Origin: Ostrinia nubilalis | Lineage: Eukaryota > Arthropoda > Insecta > Lepidoptera > Crambidae | NCBI RefSeq assembly: GCF_963855985.1 | Contig: NC_087099.1 | Location: forward strand, 14,848,001-14,912,000 | DNA length: 64,000 bases | Direction: 5' to 3' | Part shown: piece by piece, positions 38,001 through 50,000 of the stretch | Numbering within the stretch: the first letter of the stretch is position 1 | Layout of the letters: each line of letters starts with the position of its first letter | Position numbers and translations under genes: made by a program | Notes under the pieces: generated by a model | Databases searched by the model: none | The model's input: the letters and a program-made list of their open reading frames with translations, nothing else | Told to the model about the DNA's origin: nothing

Positions 38001-41000
38001 TCATCATTTCAGCCACAGGACGTCCACTGCTGAACATAGGCCTCCCCCAATGACTTCCACATCGCACGGTTGGTAGCGGCCTGCATCCAGCGCCTTCCCG
38101 CTACCTTTATCAGGTCGTCGGTCCACCTTGTGGGTGGACGTCCCACGCTGCGTTTTCCGGTACGTTTATTTATACGCTACGTATTCCGGTATTTAGAGAC
38201 TTATGACGATCATAATCTTACAGCGATGTTTGGTAGTAACACAAGCTCTACATTCTCGTACTGGGGTCAAAATAATGGTAATATCAATTTATTTTTCAAG
38301 CAGTTTGGGACCCTGTGCCCCAGACAATAAAGTCCACAACTCACTGGTAAAGGCTCATCTCGTTGTGCAGCACGAGGTCGCTCTGCTGCAGCAGCGCTTT
38401 GAAGCGCATCTTAAAGGCTTCCGCGACTCAAAGGACTTTGTGACTGACAGGTCGACAGACTTAAGCAGTTTGGATCTCTATACCCTAGAAAATAGAGCTC
38501 ACTCACTAGTCATCTCAAAAAATTGTTCCTGAGTCAAAGGATTTTGCGCCCTATTGACCTAGAGTAAGTCAAGCAATTTAGAAACTTATACCCTAGACAT
38601 TAGAGACTACATACAACTCATTGGTAGAGGCTCATCTTAAGTAGTTGTTCGCGAGTCAAAGGACTTTGTGCCCTATCGACCCAGAGAGATTCAAGCAATT
38701 TAGAGACTTATGCCCCAGACAATTAAGTCCACAACTCACTGGTAGAGGCTCATCTCGTTGTGCAGCACGAGGTCGCTCTGCTGGTAGAACTATAAATCTC
38801 AAAAAGTGGTCCGCCAGTCAAGGGATTTTGTGCCTTATGTCCTCCACAAACTCAAGCAATTTACAGACTTATGCCCTAGATAATAAAGCTCACTCACTGG
38901 TAGAAGCTTATCTCAAAAATCTAAGGATTTTGCGCCCTATTGACCTGAAGTGATTCAAGCAATTTAGAGACTTATGCCCTAGACAATAAAGCTCACTCAC
39001 TGGTAGAGGCTCATCTCGTTGTGCAGCACGAGGTCGCTCTGCTGGAGCAGCGCTTTAATACACATCTTATAAGGTTTCCGCGATTTTGGGCCTTACTGAC
39101 CTAATTTGAGTCAAGCAATTTGGATTCTTATACCCTAGACAATAAAGTCCACAACTCACTGGTAAAGGCTCATCTCGTTGTGCAGCACGAGGTCGCTCTG
39201 CTGCAGCAGACTTTGTGATCTATTGATCTAGACACTCATACAATGAGGGCTATCGTTTTAGTGCTCACCAGTTTACCTTGCTAGTAGCGAAGACAGTGGC
39301 ACCAACTGGTGAGTGCTAAAGTTGTAGGAGGACTATCGCATTTGCACTCATCAAGATGGCACCACTGTAGAGTAAGGTCCTGTCAATCGCAAGGGGTACC
39401 AACTGTTAAGTATAAAAACGATAGCCCTCATTGGAGCCCTATGCCCTAGACAATAAAGCTCACTCACTGGTAGAGGCTCATCTCGTTGTGCAGCACGAGG
39501 TCGCTCTGCTGCAGCAGACTTTGTGACCTATTGACCTAGACGGACTCAAGCAATTTGGAGCCCTGTACCCCAGACAATAAAGACTATAATTCACTATTAG
39601 AGCTCATCTCAAGAAGTTGTCCGTGAGTCAAAGGATTTTCTAACCTAGAGTCAAGCTGTTTGGAACCCAATGTCCTAGACAATAAAGCTCACTCACTGGT
39701 AAAGGCTCATCTCGTTGTGCAGCACGAGGTCGCTCTGCTGGTAGAACTATAAATCTCAAAAAGTGGTCCGCCAGTCAAAGGACTTTGTGCCCTATGTTCT
39801 CCACAAACTCAAGCAATTTGGAGCCCTGTACCCAGCGTTGCCAGACGTCCCGATTTTGGCGGGACGTCCCGATTTTAAATCAAATTTAAATGTCCCGCGC
39901 GGGACAGGCTCGGTCCCGCTTTTCGGAGAGAGACACTCACTTCACCAGACTATTGTTTGAAACGCCATATTATTCTAAAGAATAAAACTTTTTTAATATT
40001 TTTCTTTTTTTATTCTAAAGACGAATTTAACGATAGAGTAAATCTGATGTAAAATATTATTTTTTTGTTAAAATACATTTTCTATGGCTACTTTTGCTAT
40101 CTATTGTCACGTAAACGTAATTTTAAGTGAAATAAAAAGATTAATATTTGAAAACCTTTGATTATACGTTTTTTTGCTATGTCCCGCTTCTGACGGAAGA
40201 ATCCCGCTATTTTCACTCAAAAAGTACCAAAGTCCCGACTTGGCGAAAAAAAAAACTGGCAACGCTGCCTGTACCCCAGACAATAAAGTCCACAACTCAC
40301 TGGTAAAGGCTCATCTCGTTGTGCAGCACGAGGTCGCTCTGCTGCAGCAGCGCCAGCAGCGTCTCGCCGTCCAGCTCGGCCAGCTCCGCGTCCGACCACA
40401 CCCACTCCAGGTTCCACTTCACGAAGTTCTGGCACGCCTGCGGGCATTGGAAATTGAACCTTCTGTAATACTAATAAAACCTATTTTTCTCATGTACACT
40501 ACGCATTTACTGGAGTGTACAGATTTTTAGTATTTTTTATTAGATTCACACACATACTCACTCACAAATTGGGTATTAAATATAAATAGTCTGAAACCAA
40601 CTTATTCACCAATACCATAATTTGCCAAATCAAGCCATCAATCATCAGTACACAACACACTGATACTTTAGAAGGCTCTCGGCTTATGGCGTTCTATCTC
40701 GCGGCCAACGTTCGAATACCTCATAGGAATATATTTTTGTTATCCCGTACGACTCCCCGCGTTCCTCAGGTGTAATTTGATAGCCAAATCAGCGTTAATC
40801 CTTTCGTTGCTAATATTTTGTATTTAGAGCCACAGAAACACATACTACTTTTAGCATCAACAATCAGTGATTTAGCCGCTTTTTAGAAGCTGAATGCAAA
40901 AACCACCCATTTCACACCGGCGCGCACTGAAAAACGCCAAAAGCAACGATTGAGTCGCGTTTCCGAAGCTCAATGGAGCGACAGGAGTTGCTAAAGCCAC

Positions 41001-44000
41001 GATAGCCGAACGGTGACAGGGTCGGACTAGTCGACTCTTAATCCGAGGAACGCGAATTCGAGCCCCGCCGCCGCTATACTATTGTGGTGAGCTCACTTGT
41101 GATACAAGCATATTTAGCTTATTACGAGGGGCTAACGGGACTATTAGTAATTTGTGCAATACACTAATATCTATACTAATCTATACTAATATTATAAATG
41201 CGAAAGTAGCTCTGTCTGTCTCTCTTTCACGCCTAAACCACCGAACCGATTTTGAAGAAATTTGGCATAGAGATAGTTTGAGTCCCGGGAAAGGACATAG
41301 GATAGTTTTTATCCCGGGTTTTGAAACAGGGACGCGCGCGATAAAGTTTTTCTGTGACAGACAAAATTCCAAGTGGGCGAAGCCGGGGGCGGAAAGCTAG
41401 TTACATTATATTAAAAAAAACGCGCTATTCCAACACCGCGTCCGAACGCATGCAGTCAAGATAGTACTGCAAAATCGCCGATTGCCGCTTCTAAAAGTAT
41501 GTCTGCTGTGGCCTTTAAAAACCTTGTTACTTTGCCCAGGCCAACTGAAGAAACGAAGGAGACCTACCTTGGCGACGTCATTATGGCCACAAGCCATGGT
41601 ATATTGCATCCAGGCGATGAGCTGGCCGCGCTTGGCAGCCTGCGCGATGTGCTGCGACATATACGTCAGGCACAGCGTCACCAGGTCCTGGGGAATGATA
41701 AGATTAAGGGAAAATGCAATGTGGACTCTAAGTCTAAGAATTCACGGCGCGTTTTTCACCTGCGCCCGCGGCGGTTGTGGAATTGCGGTTTTATTTCAAA
41801 ACTCACAGGAGCCGTTATTTGCGCGGTTATTCAAAGAACTCACGGCGTGATTTTAAATTGCGCCGCGTGCTAAGTCACTGGAACAAAATGGTCGCCCGCC
41901 GATCGGGCGGTTTTCGCCCGCGCGAAGCTGGACCCGATTACAACCGCGCCCGCTGCGGGCGAAAACCGCGTCGTGAGTTATGCATTAGTTTTAACATAAG
42001 TATCTGCATTCTACCGAAGCTGCGGGCCCGCAACCGCCGCGGGCGCGGGTGAAAATCGCGCCATGACTTCTTAGCCTAAGGCCGATATTATGAAGTGACG
42101 CCTAGTGACGCTCGAAACTAGATTTAATTTCTCTACGTATTTAAAAATACACATTTTAATGGTTAAATAAATGTACCTTAACATTGTATTTATCAGCCAG
42201 CGATAATACGGGAAGCACAGTCTGATGGGATATCCGAATTTGTCCAGTGTAAAAGTACCTGAAAAGACCAAATATAGATGTGGCATATTTCTTAACATAC
42301 TCATGATTTGGAACTTGAAATTGACTGTCTCAGATGGGATTAGGACCCGTAATCTTGTCATTTAGACGCCATCACTTAAAGGTAGCCTTTCGAACTAAGC
42401 GTCACAGACGCAGCGTCTTTAGGTTTGGTCTTGTGCCACCAACGCCGCGTCACTAACTCGCTTCGAAAGGCTACCTTTAAGACCAAAGCTAAGACGCTGC
42501 GTCTGTGACGCTTAGTTCGAAAGACTACCTTTAGGCGTTAGAAGCGCGACAGCAGCGAGGCAGCGGCGTTTTTATAATGTGAAGGAGGCATTCGCTGTCT
42601 TAAAGTATGAAATTATCGGCAGCGCGTCTGTCGCGGGTTTCTCGTGCTGCTAAAGTCGCCTAAATGTAAAAGCGCTCTTAGGCGATTATCACACAGCACC
42701 GCGCTCCGCCGCGGTCCGCGTGATTACATATAACGAATCCCGCGCGCAGACGCGTTGTCAGTGTGTTGTGCCGCGCGTGTTTTCTATACAAACTGAGGTA
42801 CTTGCATACAATGATTAAATCTGTCATCCCGCGTACCGCGGCGGAGCGCGGTGTAGTGTGATAATCGCCTTAGTGTGGAAAATTTTTTAATAGTGAATTA
42901 CTTCAAAAAATGCGGGAACACAGAAGCGGCGGTTGGTGTCTCCTGCAGTACCACGCGGCTCTCCCGCCATTCGCTCCATTCACGGTTCATCAACATGACC
43001 TGGAACAAAATTGTAATAATTTTTATACTTTTGTTTTATTTATTTAAGGATAGTACACAGCACAATATCAAGTTTAACCTAAATTATATGTTTAAATAGA
43101 TAATAATAAATAATATGTTTTAGTAAGATTTTACTAATTTGCTTAGAAATATTAATTTTGTGTTGATTTTAAGCACAATGACAAAGTGAGCAAAATTGAC
43201 AAAAAGTGCAGGTTACCAAAAATGTAGAATAGAATAATCTCAGATACTAAAGAATGTTTCAACAAAGTTAAGAATAAGAATAAGAATAAGAAATTTATTC
43301 ATAATGTTCATTACATGTCAAATTTTCAATATATTTTCTTATTAATCATAAACAATTGCAGTATTAATAAGAAAGAAATACACATCATGTCCAAATAAAT
43401 TAATAATACAAATAGAATTAATGTCAATTAAATGTCAAAATAAATAGTGTCAATAATAATTAAATTCTAAACAGTTCGTCAATTTTATAGAACGCCGGCT
43501 CGATCAACCACTTTTTTAATTGAAATTTGAAAGAATGGAGTGATACCGCTTCTTTCACTATTTTAGGCAATCGGTTGTATACTTTAGGCCCCAATACGTG
43601 CGTCAAAGAGTCAGACTTTCGTAGTCTACCTCAGTGGCGGATTTACCAATAGGCCAAGTAGGCCAGTGCCTAGGGCGGCAGATTTAGAGGGGCGGCAAAT
43701 TTAGCAAATTTTTTTACCGGAAAAAAAAGATAATTATACGTATACCTACACAATCCATATATAAATAAACGATTAATAAACGCACTGTAATATATACTTA
43801 GGTACTTATTTGATCATGAATTTTAAAATATTCCAATAGCGTTTCAATAAAAATAAAATAAAAAACTCTTAAGTAACACAGGATCTTCGGAGCCTAGCAC
43901 GAGCACCATATTATCTCCACAACTTCGTGTAAGTATTGTTTTACAGGGTAGCCCAGAAGAAAATTCACTTTTGAAAATTCAAGGAAACGAAAACTGTACA

Positions 44001-47000
44001 TTTTTGTAGAACTTAAGCTATTGCAATTTAAAGGAATTTAGTGCATTTTAAAATTTACTATCTTTTATAAATTTTATCGTACATGTGATTCCCTTGACAT
44101 TTACAACATTCGGTCAACATATGTACATCAACATTTTGGAAAACTTTCGTAAGCGCTCCTGCACACGACGCCGCTACCACGCCGCCGGCGCCGCGCCGTC
44201 GCCGCGCCTTTGCACTGTTAAGGCCTCAGCCTCGAGTTTAGCGGGCAGCGGGGCGGGAGCGGCGGCGGCGCGGGAGCGGCAGGATCTTATGCGTAAAATC
44301 AAATAGACCGGTTCTCGAAAACAGCGGCGCGGGAGCGGGCAACGAGCGGGCAGCACACTCCTTCTTTTGCCCACAATAAATCGAGCGTTAGGAATAAATT
44401 TGAATCGAAATAAAATTGTCGCCGTTGTTCAGACATTTCGTTTGCGAATAAAAACAAATATCTCGACAACACAACCCCGAACACAACACTTCGCCGCTAA
44501 AGCGCCGCGCGAGCTGCCCGCTTGTTTCGAGAACGGGTCTGCGTTGCCCGCCCCGCTCCCGCGCCGCCGCCGCTCCCGCGCCGCTGCCCGCTAAACTCGA
44601 GGCTGAGGCCTTATTATACGCGCCGCGTGAACACCGCTGCCGCGCAGCCGCCGCGCCGCCGCGCGCGAAATTATGCTTTGTTGGCGCGGTGGCGGCGCGG
44701 CGGAGGTTTTACTCGGTGCGTATGAACAGTGTAGCGGCGCGGCGACGGCGCGGCGGCGGCGCGGTGGCAGCGTCGTGTGCAGGAGCCCTTAGAGTTACCT
44801 AAAATGGATTCAGGATGGACGAATGCTGCAGAGTTTTTGGATTATTAGAGTATACTCTGCTCATAAGGTAACATTAAATAAGACCAAATTCATATGTTTT
44901 GAACAAACCGTTCTCGTGCAAATGTTCGGCAAAGTAGAAAATATGTGTATAATTAATGACCCTCTCCACGTCCAATGGCTCGTTACCCGCAGGCTTCCAA
45001 GTCTTGAAAAGGAGCGCCTCAACCTGTGTAACCCTATCAAGGCTTACGAGCTGGATGCGCCTATCCTTGTTCGTCCCAGCCGTTCCTTAACTGCGGTTGC
45101 TGCACCTCTTCCAGGCACTCACCTGAACGACTCTGTGTTACCTACTGTGGCTGCCCCTCTTCCTTGTATCCTCCTGCAGGACTACGTTGCCTAGCCGTAT
45201 GCCTGGTCTAAGGTTCGACGCCAAAAATCAACAACAACAAGTTCATATTAAAACGCTGAAGAGTTTTTTGTTTGTTTGTTTGAACGCGCTAATCTCAAGA
45301 ATTACTAGTTTGATTGAAATAATTATTTTTGTGTTGAATAGCTCATAAATTGAGGAAGGCTATAGGATATATACAATTACTCTACGACTAATAGAGGCGA
45401 AGCAGTAAAGAAAAATGTTGCAAGCACGGAAAATAGTATTTAAACTATTTTCACGCGTACGAAGTTGATTTTGTGGCGTCGAACCTTGGACCAGGCATAT
45501 GGCTAAGCAATGCAATCGTACAGGAGGGTACAAGGAAGAGGGGCAGCCACATTAGTTAGGTAACACAGAGTCGTTTAGGAGAGTGCAAGGAAGAGGTGCA
45601 GCAACCGCAGTTAAGGAACGGCTGGGACGAACAAGGATAAGCGAATCCAACTCGTGAGCCTTGACAGGGATACGCTGGTTAAGGCGACCCTTTACAAGGC
45701 TTGGGAGCCTACGGGTAACGAGCCATTGGACGTGGAGAGGGTCATTAATTATACACATATTTTCTACTTTGCCGAACATTTGCACGAGAACGGTTTGTCC
45801 AAAACATATGAATTTTGTCTTATTTAATGCAAAATTAAATGCCCTTCAACCGTCAGGAAGACCACTTTTAGATAGGGTAAGTCCTTTACGCGGTATAACC
45901 GGAAAACCTAAAAAGCGCCCCTTTCGGGGGCCCCCACCACTTAAGCACAACTCCGTCGAAGTCGAAAACCTAGGAGAGTCTTAATGGGCAACCAATGAAG
46001 CCATTAAAGCAATAAAATCTTTTGTAGGAATTATTTCCGATTTAAAATCTAATTGTTCTGGCCTATTAATGCTTTATCTCTTTTGTGCATAGAGTCAGAA
46101 CTTATGAAAAAGATTTCATACGTCGATATAATTAATGATTTTGCAAATTTAAAATCTCGCAAGAAAATAATGTAAAACTTATTTGATCTCATTGTCTGTC
46201 ACCATTAACTGAAACTGCCCCCCCTAGACAAAACGCACTTTTTGATCGAATCGAAAATCGAATCCGTCAAAACTCCATACAAAAAAGGGGCTTTTCGACC
46301 ACTTTTCGACTGGTATGCGATTATAATTTGCTCTTTGTCTAGACCCACTGTTAAGTCCAATAAAAAATATTTACCAAAAACAATGTTTACTGACCACACA
46401 TTATTTTGTCTGTGTTCATATAGTGTAGGTATTTTTAAGTCACGACTTTGCCCACCTTAGGATTAGTACATACTGCTGTTTTTAGGTCAACATTAAACTC
46501 TTCATTACATAGCGGGTTGCAATAATAATCTAGTAACTGACAGAAACATCATTAAGTTCACAATCATACTAATAACGGGATTAAACTAACGTATTTAATT
46601 TCAAAAGTCAGTAGGTAGGGGCGGCAAAAATTGAATGGCCTACTAGCGGCAAATTTGTAAATCCGCCACTGGTCTACCTGCAGTCGATACTAGTGCTTCG
46701 GCGAAGCGAGTGTTATAGTTGTGACGATCCCTATGTCTCACAAATGAGTCCAGGTTCTCGCGCGTGTATACAGCTACCTGGTAAATTACTATGGACGGCA
46801 GGGTGAGTATACCTAGGTTTCTGAAGTGAGGCCTAACAGTTGTTCGCTGCGATACCTGTACAATGGCCCTCACAGCGCGTTTCTGCATCCTAAATACCCG
46901 TTCTCGGTCGGCACCGAGACCCCAGAGCTCAGCACCATACTGCAGCAGCGAGTGCACGGTTGCGAAGTAACATGTTCGCATCGTATCTTCTGCTACTACC

Positions 47001-50000
47001 CGAGATAGTCTGGTCAATGCGAAGCACGCGCTCCCCAGCTTGCCACACAACTTATCCATGTGCGAGGTCCATGTCAGGCCCCGATCTAATTCGAAGCCCA
47101 AAAAGGTAGTGGATTGCACTTGTTCAAGTCGAGTTCCCTCTAATGTCACACTAACTGGCCTATCGGATTTCCCGGATAGTGAGAAATGTATAAAATGTGT
47201 CTTTGTCAGGTTAAGAACTAGTCCGTTAGTCCTGAACCAGACGCCGAGTTCTGATATTGTTGTGTTCAATTTCGACTCAAGTTCATCAATACCAGGCGCA
47301 CGCACGATCGCAGCAATGTCGTCAGCGTACATCAAAATGTCTCCAGTCTTTATGTACTGTGGGAGATCATTCAAAAGCAATGAAAACAGGATGTTAGATA
47401 CTGAGGAACCCTGCGCTACCCCCATTGTCGTTGTTACGGGTTCAGATTTAGATCTGCCTCTATTTCCTACTACTACCTGGGATCGACGGCATAGTAGATC
47501 TGTTAACAGTCGATGGGCGTTACTACGGATTCCATAATACAGCAATTTTATTGATAGTGCTTTATGATCAGCAACGTCAAATGCCTTTGACAGGTCGCAG
47601 CAAAGCACTGCCACATGCTGCTTCCGTTCGCGGGCATCTACTACTCGGCGCACTACCTCTCTCGCGAGCGATGTCGTCGAGCGGCCGGCGCGGTACGCGT
47701 ACTGTTTGTCGGACAGCGTGTCTGTGGAGCATAGGTACTCTGTTAGGCGAGTGCTGAGTCCGTTTTCGAATATTTTAGCGATCGCCGGTATCACTGATAC
47801 CGGTCGGTATTGATCCATATTGTCACGCCTACCTTTCCCCTTAAAGAGAGGTGATATTTTACTCGTCTTAAAGCTAGTCGGGTAGACACCCTCTTCGAGA
47901 CATTTATTAAACATGACGGATAGCACAGCTGAGATCTGATTCGCGCCTTTACGCAACACGTTCATTGAGATATCGTAAATATCGTTTGTTGGTTTAGGTG
48001 GTATACGAGATACGATGATTTTCCAGACCTCTTCCGCAGTGAATGGTTTTAGTCTCATGGAGCGGTCTGCGATTGGTAACGCAGCGCTTAGTAACGCTTG
48101 GACCCTAGTGGTGTCGACGGAAGGCGCACCGCAGGCCGCTGCGGCACTCGCGAACCTACAATTCATGGCATTAACTACGGCTGCCTTGGATTGGTAAACT
48201 TGGCCGTCCGGATTTTTTACAACATCCGTAAAATCAGCGGCAGGAGCACTGGTTTTTCCTCTCTCGCAGTTCACTACCCTCCACATAGCCTTAGAGGCAT
48301 TCGTACTATTCAAAATAATATTTCTATAATAATTGTATTTGTTGGAGTCAATTAATTGAATATATTTTTTATTAATAATGTCAATTATGTTATTCATTAC
48401 GTCATTTGGTGGAAGTCTATTTGCTAATCTAATTAAGTCAAAAAGAAAGTTCTTACATTCTATAATATTGTCGTCAATCCAGGTTTCCGAAATCCGTACC
48501 GGTTTACTTGTAAGCGGAAAGCAAATCGAGATCTTATTAACAATTACATTAATCACTGCACTCGCTAAGGCGTCGGCATTGATACCTCTACGCGTTATTA
48601 TATCTGACCAGTCTACACTCTCGAGGGTCGCCACGAACAAGGCAACACGTTCCCGTGAGTAGGATCGGGAGACACGGGAGTGCAGTCCCGGGCGCGCGGG
48701 CGCACACACCTGGACCTCCGCGCTCACCGCGAAGTGGTCACTTAGGTTTGTCATCACCGGTGAGGTTAATATTGGCTCGGTCAAATTTGTGTATACGTGA
48801 TCAAGACACGTCGAGGACGTGGGTGATACACGAGTGGGGAATTCAACTTCATTTCTAAAATTATGCATCGAGAGCAAGTCCATCAAATCCTTCTGTACGG
48901 GGCCTAAGTCACCAATACAATTGATGTTAAAATCTCCTACGATTACGCAATCAATATCCATGTCACAAATTTTGTCGAGCAGGCGATCTAAATGACATAG
49001 AAAGTCCGTTGAGCTTATTAGGTTAGTACGATATACACAAACTATTGTTAATCTATAATCTACAACATCAATGGCGGATATTTCGCAATACTGTTCGACC
49101 GACAACGCCGTCAGTTCGACATTTTCGTTGCAATTTACATTTGCTTTTGTGTAAATACACGACCCACCGTGAGATATTATTTTTCTACAAAACCTAGATG
49201 CCAAGGTATAGTTATTTATGCTAACACATTTCAACTTGCTGTCAGATAACCAATGCTCTGTAACAGCTAACACATCACATTTTAGCTCACTAGACAATAG
49301 CACTTCTAAACGACCCGTTTTCTTGTCAAGGGAGGCGATGTTTTGATGACATATAGTGAGTGATTGTCGTGGTACATTCGAACATGCATCGGCGGCTGTC
49401 TCCTTGCTACTGTGCGTCGATGAGTCCGGAATGGGCATACGCACAGGGTTGCCAACTCTACGTATTTTTACGTAGATCTACGTATTTTAAGCCTTCCTTG
49501 CAAACCTACGAACTTTAGTCCCAGAATCTACGTATTTTCTATCAAATTTGCAAAATAGGCTGAATGGGCATCGTTTCCTTTACTTTCGCGAAAAAGTTAT
49601 AAACGTTCCGTTTCATACTATAGTGCACACCACTCGCCTCGCCACTCAACACATCGCGCCAAAACAGATGACACATGTCACATGGGTTATAGTTCCATTA
49701 TACTGAACTGTCCTATCCATGACATTGACAGCGGGGCGCCACCGTCAATACTGGATCGCTAGTTCCGATTTTTGCCATGTTGGAAACCATATAGTTGAAC
49801 GATGGTAGCGCCCCCCTGTCATTGAGTTTGGTGGGACAGTTCAGCGTGGGTCATCTTTAATAGTCAGATCACGGTTATTTGGCATGTGGCAAAAGTCGGA
49901 ACTAATGTTATTTTGACATTTCCCCATAGAAAAAAAATGCTGTGAGCGCCTGTCTGAAAACATTTCTGAAAATTATACACAATAAAAGTGTAGGTACTTT

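Larger units (their letters stand above)
37757..39740 (-). repeat. scattered tandem copies of another BTB-gene exon end
   Basis: The 3' end of exon 40301-40437 (minus: from CTGCAGCAGAGCGACC to CTCTACCA, donor gtgagt) recurs at about 37757-37814, 38337-38395, 38732-38784, 38994-39052, 39151-39209, 39461-39518 and 39691-39740. Shorter stubs are near 37905, 38617, 38893 and 39585. Between copies lies a shared intronic unit (plus: caagcaatttggagccct, ccctagacaataaag). All main copies keep the donor. An RTE fragment, a MITE and a hAT element inserted later. Confidence 0.93.
43632..46671. mobile_element. 3.0-kb hAT-like element inside the LINE
   Basis: Starts cagtggcggatttacc and ends gtaaatccgccactg. 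The 8-bp duplication gtctacct is identical at 43624-43631 and 46672-46679. No transposase is recognised. The interior holds a mariner-like fragment, a GC-rich MITE and a palindromic repeat, so most of its length is later insertions. Confidence 0.92.

Noticed and set aside
41003..41080. A tRNA-Lys gene
   Set aside because: The A and B boxes and anticodon arm are recognisable, but the acceptor stem does not pair and a SINE tail follows.
41482..41873. Two overlapping plus-strand frames of about 122 codons
   Set aside because: They are shadows of the minus-strand BTB-gene exon 41568-41687 and flanking repeat; the minus frame has the recognisable protein and splice sites.
44085..44725. Several GC-rich open frames
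   Set aside because: They lie in palindromic GC-rich MITEs. Low-complexity Arg/Ala/Pro translations from both strands are a base-composition effect.
44823..45194. A 123-codon frame (LVTRRLPSLEK)
   Set aside because: The same text is repeated in inverted order and at 17030-17500 with breaks; no domain is recognised, so I call it repeat DNA.
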